Assembly (NCBI RefSeq): GCF_001636315.1
Contig: NZ_KV440949.1
Location: 2,471,203-2,535,202 of the forward strand
Length of the DNA stretch: 64,000 nt
Direction of reading: 5' to 3'
Source of the DNA: Neobacillus mesonae
GTDB taxonomy: Bacteria > Bacillota > Bacilli > Bacillales > Cytobacillaceae
Under the pieces are notes generated by a model. It had not been told where the DNA came from. It saw only the letters and a program-made list of their open reading frames with translations, and made no database searches. The position numbers and the translations under genes were made by a program. Shown here piece by piece: positions 61,768 through 64,000 of this stretch (position 1 is its first letter; every line of letters begins with the position of its first letter).

Positions 61768-62712
61768 CTATTTTTTAATAATAAAGTTTGGATAGGCTCT
61801 TTCAAGAGTAGAGTCTTTCGAGTTTATTCCCGTAGTTTTATCTAAAGTATTATCATTTAATAAAACTGAATAAGCCCCAGGAGGAATACCGTCCCCTTTC
61901 TCGATATCTGCCACTAATTGGTTTAAAACAGCTGGATCCGGCTCGGCATCTTTTTCAGCCATGAAAAATTCAATTGTAATAATTTGGTCTTTTGGATCTA
62001 ATGATTTCTTATCAAAAAGAGTTTTCCACTCTTCATTGCTGCGCTTTGGATTTTCCATATACTTATCAAATAAGAAATCACACAATTCACCCTTGGAAGT
62101 TGTATAGTAATAAGGTGTTGAAAAACCACCTGTATCGGTATTATTAACTGCCTCTATCCGTCTTCCAACTACCGGGTGTTCTTTGACAAATGATCCTACA
62201 TATTGATCAAGTTTTTTGAATTCCTCGTCAAAGATCATCGCATAAATGCCTGTTGCTATAGCATCCTCGATTTGCCCTTCCTGTGACCAAACATTCTCAG
62301 ACATGATTTTTTTATTTTTTGTATCGATAGGTATAATTGCATAAGCATGAAAATGTGGCTCTCCTACTGATTCCACAAATACTGTCGCTCCATCCACATT
62401 ACCCACTGCATTATGTACAATTACTTTTGTTTTGTAATTTTTTAAAAAGAAGTCTTTAACAGCCTGGTCAATTTCTTTTCGGTGCGTCTTGGCAATCTTA
62501 TCTGTTTTCTCTCCATTTTCCAGTTTATAGCCCTCGCCCGTATAATCCTGAACCCGTACATAATTTTCAAGGCGTACATTCGACTCTTCTTTGTTATTAG
62601 GGGTTTTGCTTTCCGTCTCCGTGTTATTATCCGAAATATTCATTTTGCCGCAGCCTCCTAAAATTAAAGACATTCCGATGGCTAAGGCCATCATTGTTTT
62701 TCCATATTTCAT
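61768..62712 (-). CDS. DUF1672-like lipoprotein, candidate immunity protein
   Basis: About 314 residues from ATG 62712 (GGAGGG ahead): MKYGKTMMALAIGMSLILGGCG has a lipobox LGGC, so it is anchored outside the membrane at about Cys21. The rest includes YVRVQDYTGEGYKL, FVESVGEPHFHAYAIIPID and FFLKNYKTKVIVHNAVGNVDGATV, which recall DUF1672 lipoproteins of staphylococci. In S. aureus a lipoprotein of this kind (TilA) is reported to neutralise the lipase toxin TslA. Here it is directly upstream of the lipase-fold gene in one operon. Confidence 0.72.
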   Translation of the reverse strand: MKYGKTMMALAIGMSLILGGCGKMNISDNNTETESKTPNNKEESNVRLENYVRVQDYTGEGYKLENGEKTDKIAKTHRKEIDQAVKDFFLKNYKTKVIVHNAVGNVDGATVFVESVGEPHFHAYAIIPIDTKNKKIMSENVWSQEGQIEDAIATGIYAMIFDEEFKKLDQYVGSFVKEHPVVGRRIEAVNNTDTGGFSTPYYYTTSKGELCDFLFDKYMENPKRSNEEWKTLFDKKSLDPKDQIITIEFFMAEKDAEPDPAVLNQLVADIEKGDGIPPGAYSVLLNDNTLDKTTGINSKDSTLERAYPNFIIKK

Positions 62713-63165
62713 ATTTAAAAGCCCTCCTAGACTTGATGTCTTTATAGATGATGCCAATTATTGTCCAATTATTAAAATGGGAAGGGGTCATATTGAACAA
62801 AATTCATTATGTACATAAAGTTATTCAATAGGAATACAATTACATACAAATCTTACCATATTAATACATAATCAGAGAATGTTACTTTAGAAGGATAAAA
62901 TTTTCGAAAGGCAGGACATTAGACTTATAATTTAGAAGGGTTTGAAATCGATGACCAACAAAGTCAGGTGAAGACAATGGTATTCACCTGGCTTTGTTTT
63001 ATTACAACTGCCATAAAGCAACACGAAGGAGGGTGTTTTTGGATGGATTTCCCACAAGGACGAAGGTTCTCCTGTCTCATAAACAAAAAAGTTATAAAAT
63101 TTTCGGAAAAATAAGTGGAATATACCCCATAATTTGGTTATAGCGTGCGTTTTATATCCGCCCTT
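62713..63165. other. Gap between the lipase operon and the YocH-like gene
   Basis: A hairpin at 62960-62995 (AAAGTCAGGTGAA and TTCACCTGGCTTT, one mismatch, then GTTTTATT) looks like an intrinsic terminator on the plus strand, though no gene precedes it. A 23-codon frame at about 63043 (MDFPQGRRFSCLINKK...) follows GGAGGG. CAAGGACGAAGGTTCTCCTG near 63055 resembles GGGACGGTTCTCCTG near 57896 and may be a dispersed-repeat relic. No credible gene. Confidence 0.4.
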
Positions 63166-63182
63166 TGTAACATCCCTGTAAT
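63166..63182 (+). promoter_or_regulatory. WalR (YycF) box
   Basis: TGTAAC-ATCCC-TGTAAT matches the WalR consensus TGTWAH-N5-TGTWAH exactly. It lies 221 nt before the YocH-like start. yocH is a known WalRK target in B. subtilis. Confidence 0.65.
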
Positions 63183-63402
63183 ATTTCTATGCTTGTTTTA
63201 AAAGCAACAGTCTGTTGGGATTATTGCTATTATAGTACTTAAAATGAAATTTATATTCAGATTATTCAGTTAATTTAGAAATGCTATTGCAATATACCTG
63301 CCATATCTGTCATTAATTTAACATCTCGCTGTTCTTTGCCACAAAAAAATCCATGTTACGATTATGAAAACTTAGCAACAAAGAACATGGAGGGTAAAAG
63401 AA

Positions 63403-64000
63403 TGCTAGACAAATTAAAAATATTCATCGCAGCAGCCGTACTCTCAGTAACTGTAAGTGCTAATGTACAAGCTGCAACCGTAACAGTAGAAAAAGGAGAT
63501 ACCCTATGGGATCTTTCAAACGAACATGATACATCTGTGGAGAATATCCAAAAAGTAAATCATCTTTCATCGGACCTGATTCATCCCGGAGATAAATTAA
63601 CGATACCCCAGGAAAAACATTATATAGTAAAAAATGAAGATACTTTAATCGATATTGCTAAAGAACAGCATGTAACAGTATCACAAATTAAAGAATGGAA
63701 CGATTTAATTACCGACCTTATCCATCCTGGACAAGATCTTTTACTATATAAGAATGTAAAGGCAGAACCGATAAAGCCAGAGGTCACAAAGCCTGCTAAG
63801 AAGAAACAAAAGGTAGATAAACCTAAGGTAAAAGCTGCCTCAACAAGTAATACTGGTAAAAAGCAAATTACCGTGAAAGCTACTGCGTACACAGCTTTCT
63901 GTGAAGGATGCTCTGGTACCACCGCTACTGGAATTGATCTAAGAGCAAATCCAAATAAAAAAGTCATTGCAGTAGACCCATCCGTTATACCGCTTGGCAG
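63403..64000 (+). CDS. yocH: YocH-like LysM/3D-domain cell wall hydrolase, 5-prime part
   Basis: GGAGGG stands 7 nt before the ATG. The signal peptide ends near VQA (about residue 24). Two LysM domains follow: VEKGDTLWDLSNEHDTSVENI (about 28-70) and YIVKNEDTLIDIAKEQHVTV (about 75-118). A Lys/Pro-rich linker leads into a 3D domain beginning VKATAYTAFCEGCSGTTATG and continuing KKVIAVDPSVIPLG, where the window ends; the second and third catalytic-type Asp lie partly outside. Same architecture as B. subtilis YocH, a muralytic enzyme of the WalRK regulon. Partial at the right edge. Confidence 0.85.

Noticed and set aside
63043..63114. 23-codon gene MDFPQGRRFSCLINKK...
   Set aside because: Ribosome site is present, but the sequence overlaps a likely dispersed-repeat relic and the frame is too short to support.

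Overview
The window looks like chromosomal DNA of a low-to-mid GC, endospore-forming Bacillaceae (Bacillus/Neobacillus-like). Evidence: AGGAGG ribosome-binding sites with frequent TTG/GTG starts, close relatives of Bacillus genes (gltC, pepT, niaP/yceI, yerD, yocH), a YhcN-type sporulation lipoprotein, PyrR and CodY/WalR-type signals, and one IS256-family insertion sequence. Identities are read by eye from sequence and memory; no search was run.

Layout. 0-6.6 kb: end of an ABC ATPase, a lipoprotein, a PQQ-type sugar dehydrogenase, HAD phosphatase, AlkD-like repair protein, a tiny hydrophilic gene, a tandem P-loop NTPase and YbaK deacylase. 6.8-8.6 kb: a B12-binding radical SAM gene broken by one missing A in a poly-A run. 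8.7-11.0 kb: a long 52-bp repeat array split by the IS256-family element with an 8-bp target duplication. 11.3-16.1 kb: a complete branched-chain amino acid ABC importer. 16.4-22 kb: NiaP-like transporter, a heterodimeric ABC exporter, an ASCH protein. 22-28.8 kb: CstA, a cory-CC-star-like small protein with an ArsA-like ATPase, a two-subunit GMC dehydrogenase, YhcN lipoprotein. 28.8-36.8 kb: a 1533-residue secreted subtilase and a TetR-controlled ABC-2 exporter with two visible operators. 36.9-44.9 kb: NERD protein, PepT, a kinase-like protein, YerD-like glutamate synthase relative, GltC and glutamate dehydrogenase. 45.3-55 kb: a giant Ig-repeat surface protein, a chromosomal ParM/ParR pair next to a GTNNAC iteron array, and two L,D-transpeptidases with wall-binding repeats, plus the remains of a third copy. 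55-59.7 kb: codBA behind a PyrR attenuator and serA behind what reads as a ZTP riboswitch followed by a glycine riboswitch. 59.7-62.7 kb: a lipase with a long helical C-terminus plus a lipoprotein, matching the layout of a reverse-domain type VII lipase toxin and its immunity protein. The window ends inside a YocH-like LysM/3D protein with a WalR box upstream.

A second layer runs through the intergenic DNA. At least eight gaps carry arrays of short motifs, each with its own motif but nearly all with a repeat period of about 21, 52 or 82 bp, close to whole numbers of helical turns. The strongest candidates for something undescribed are these phased arrays, the ParMR/iteron locus with its tandem duplication, the dual ZTP-glycine leader of serA, and the lipase/lipoprotein pair.
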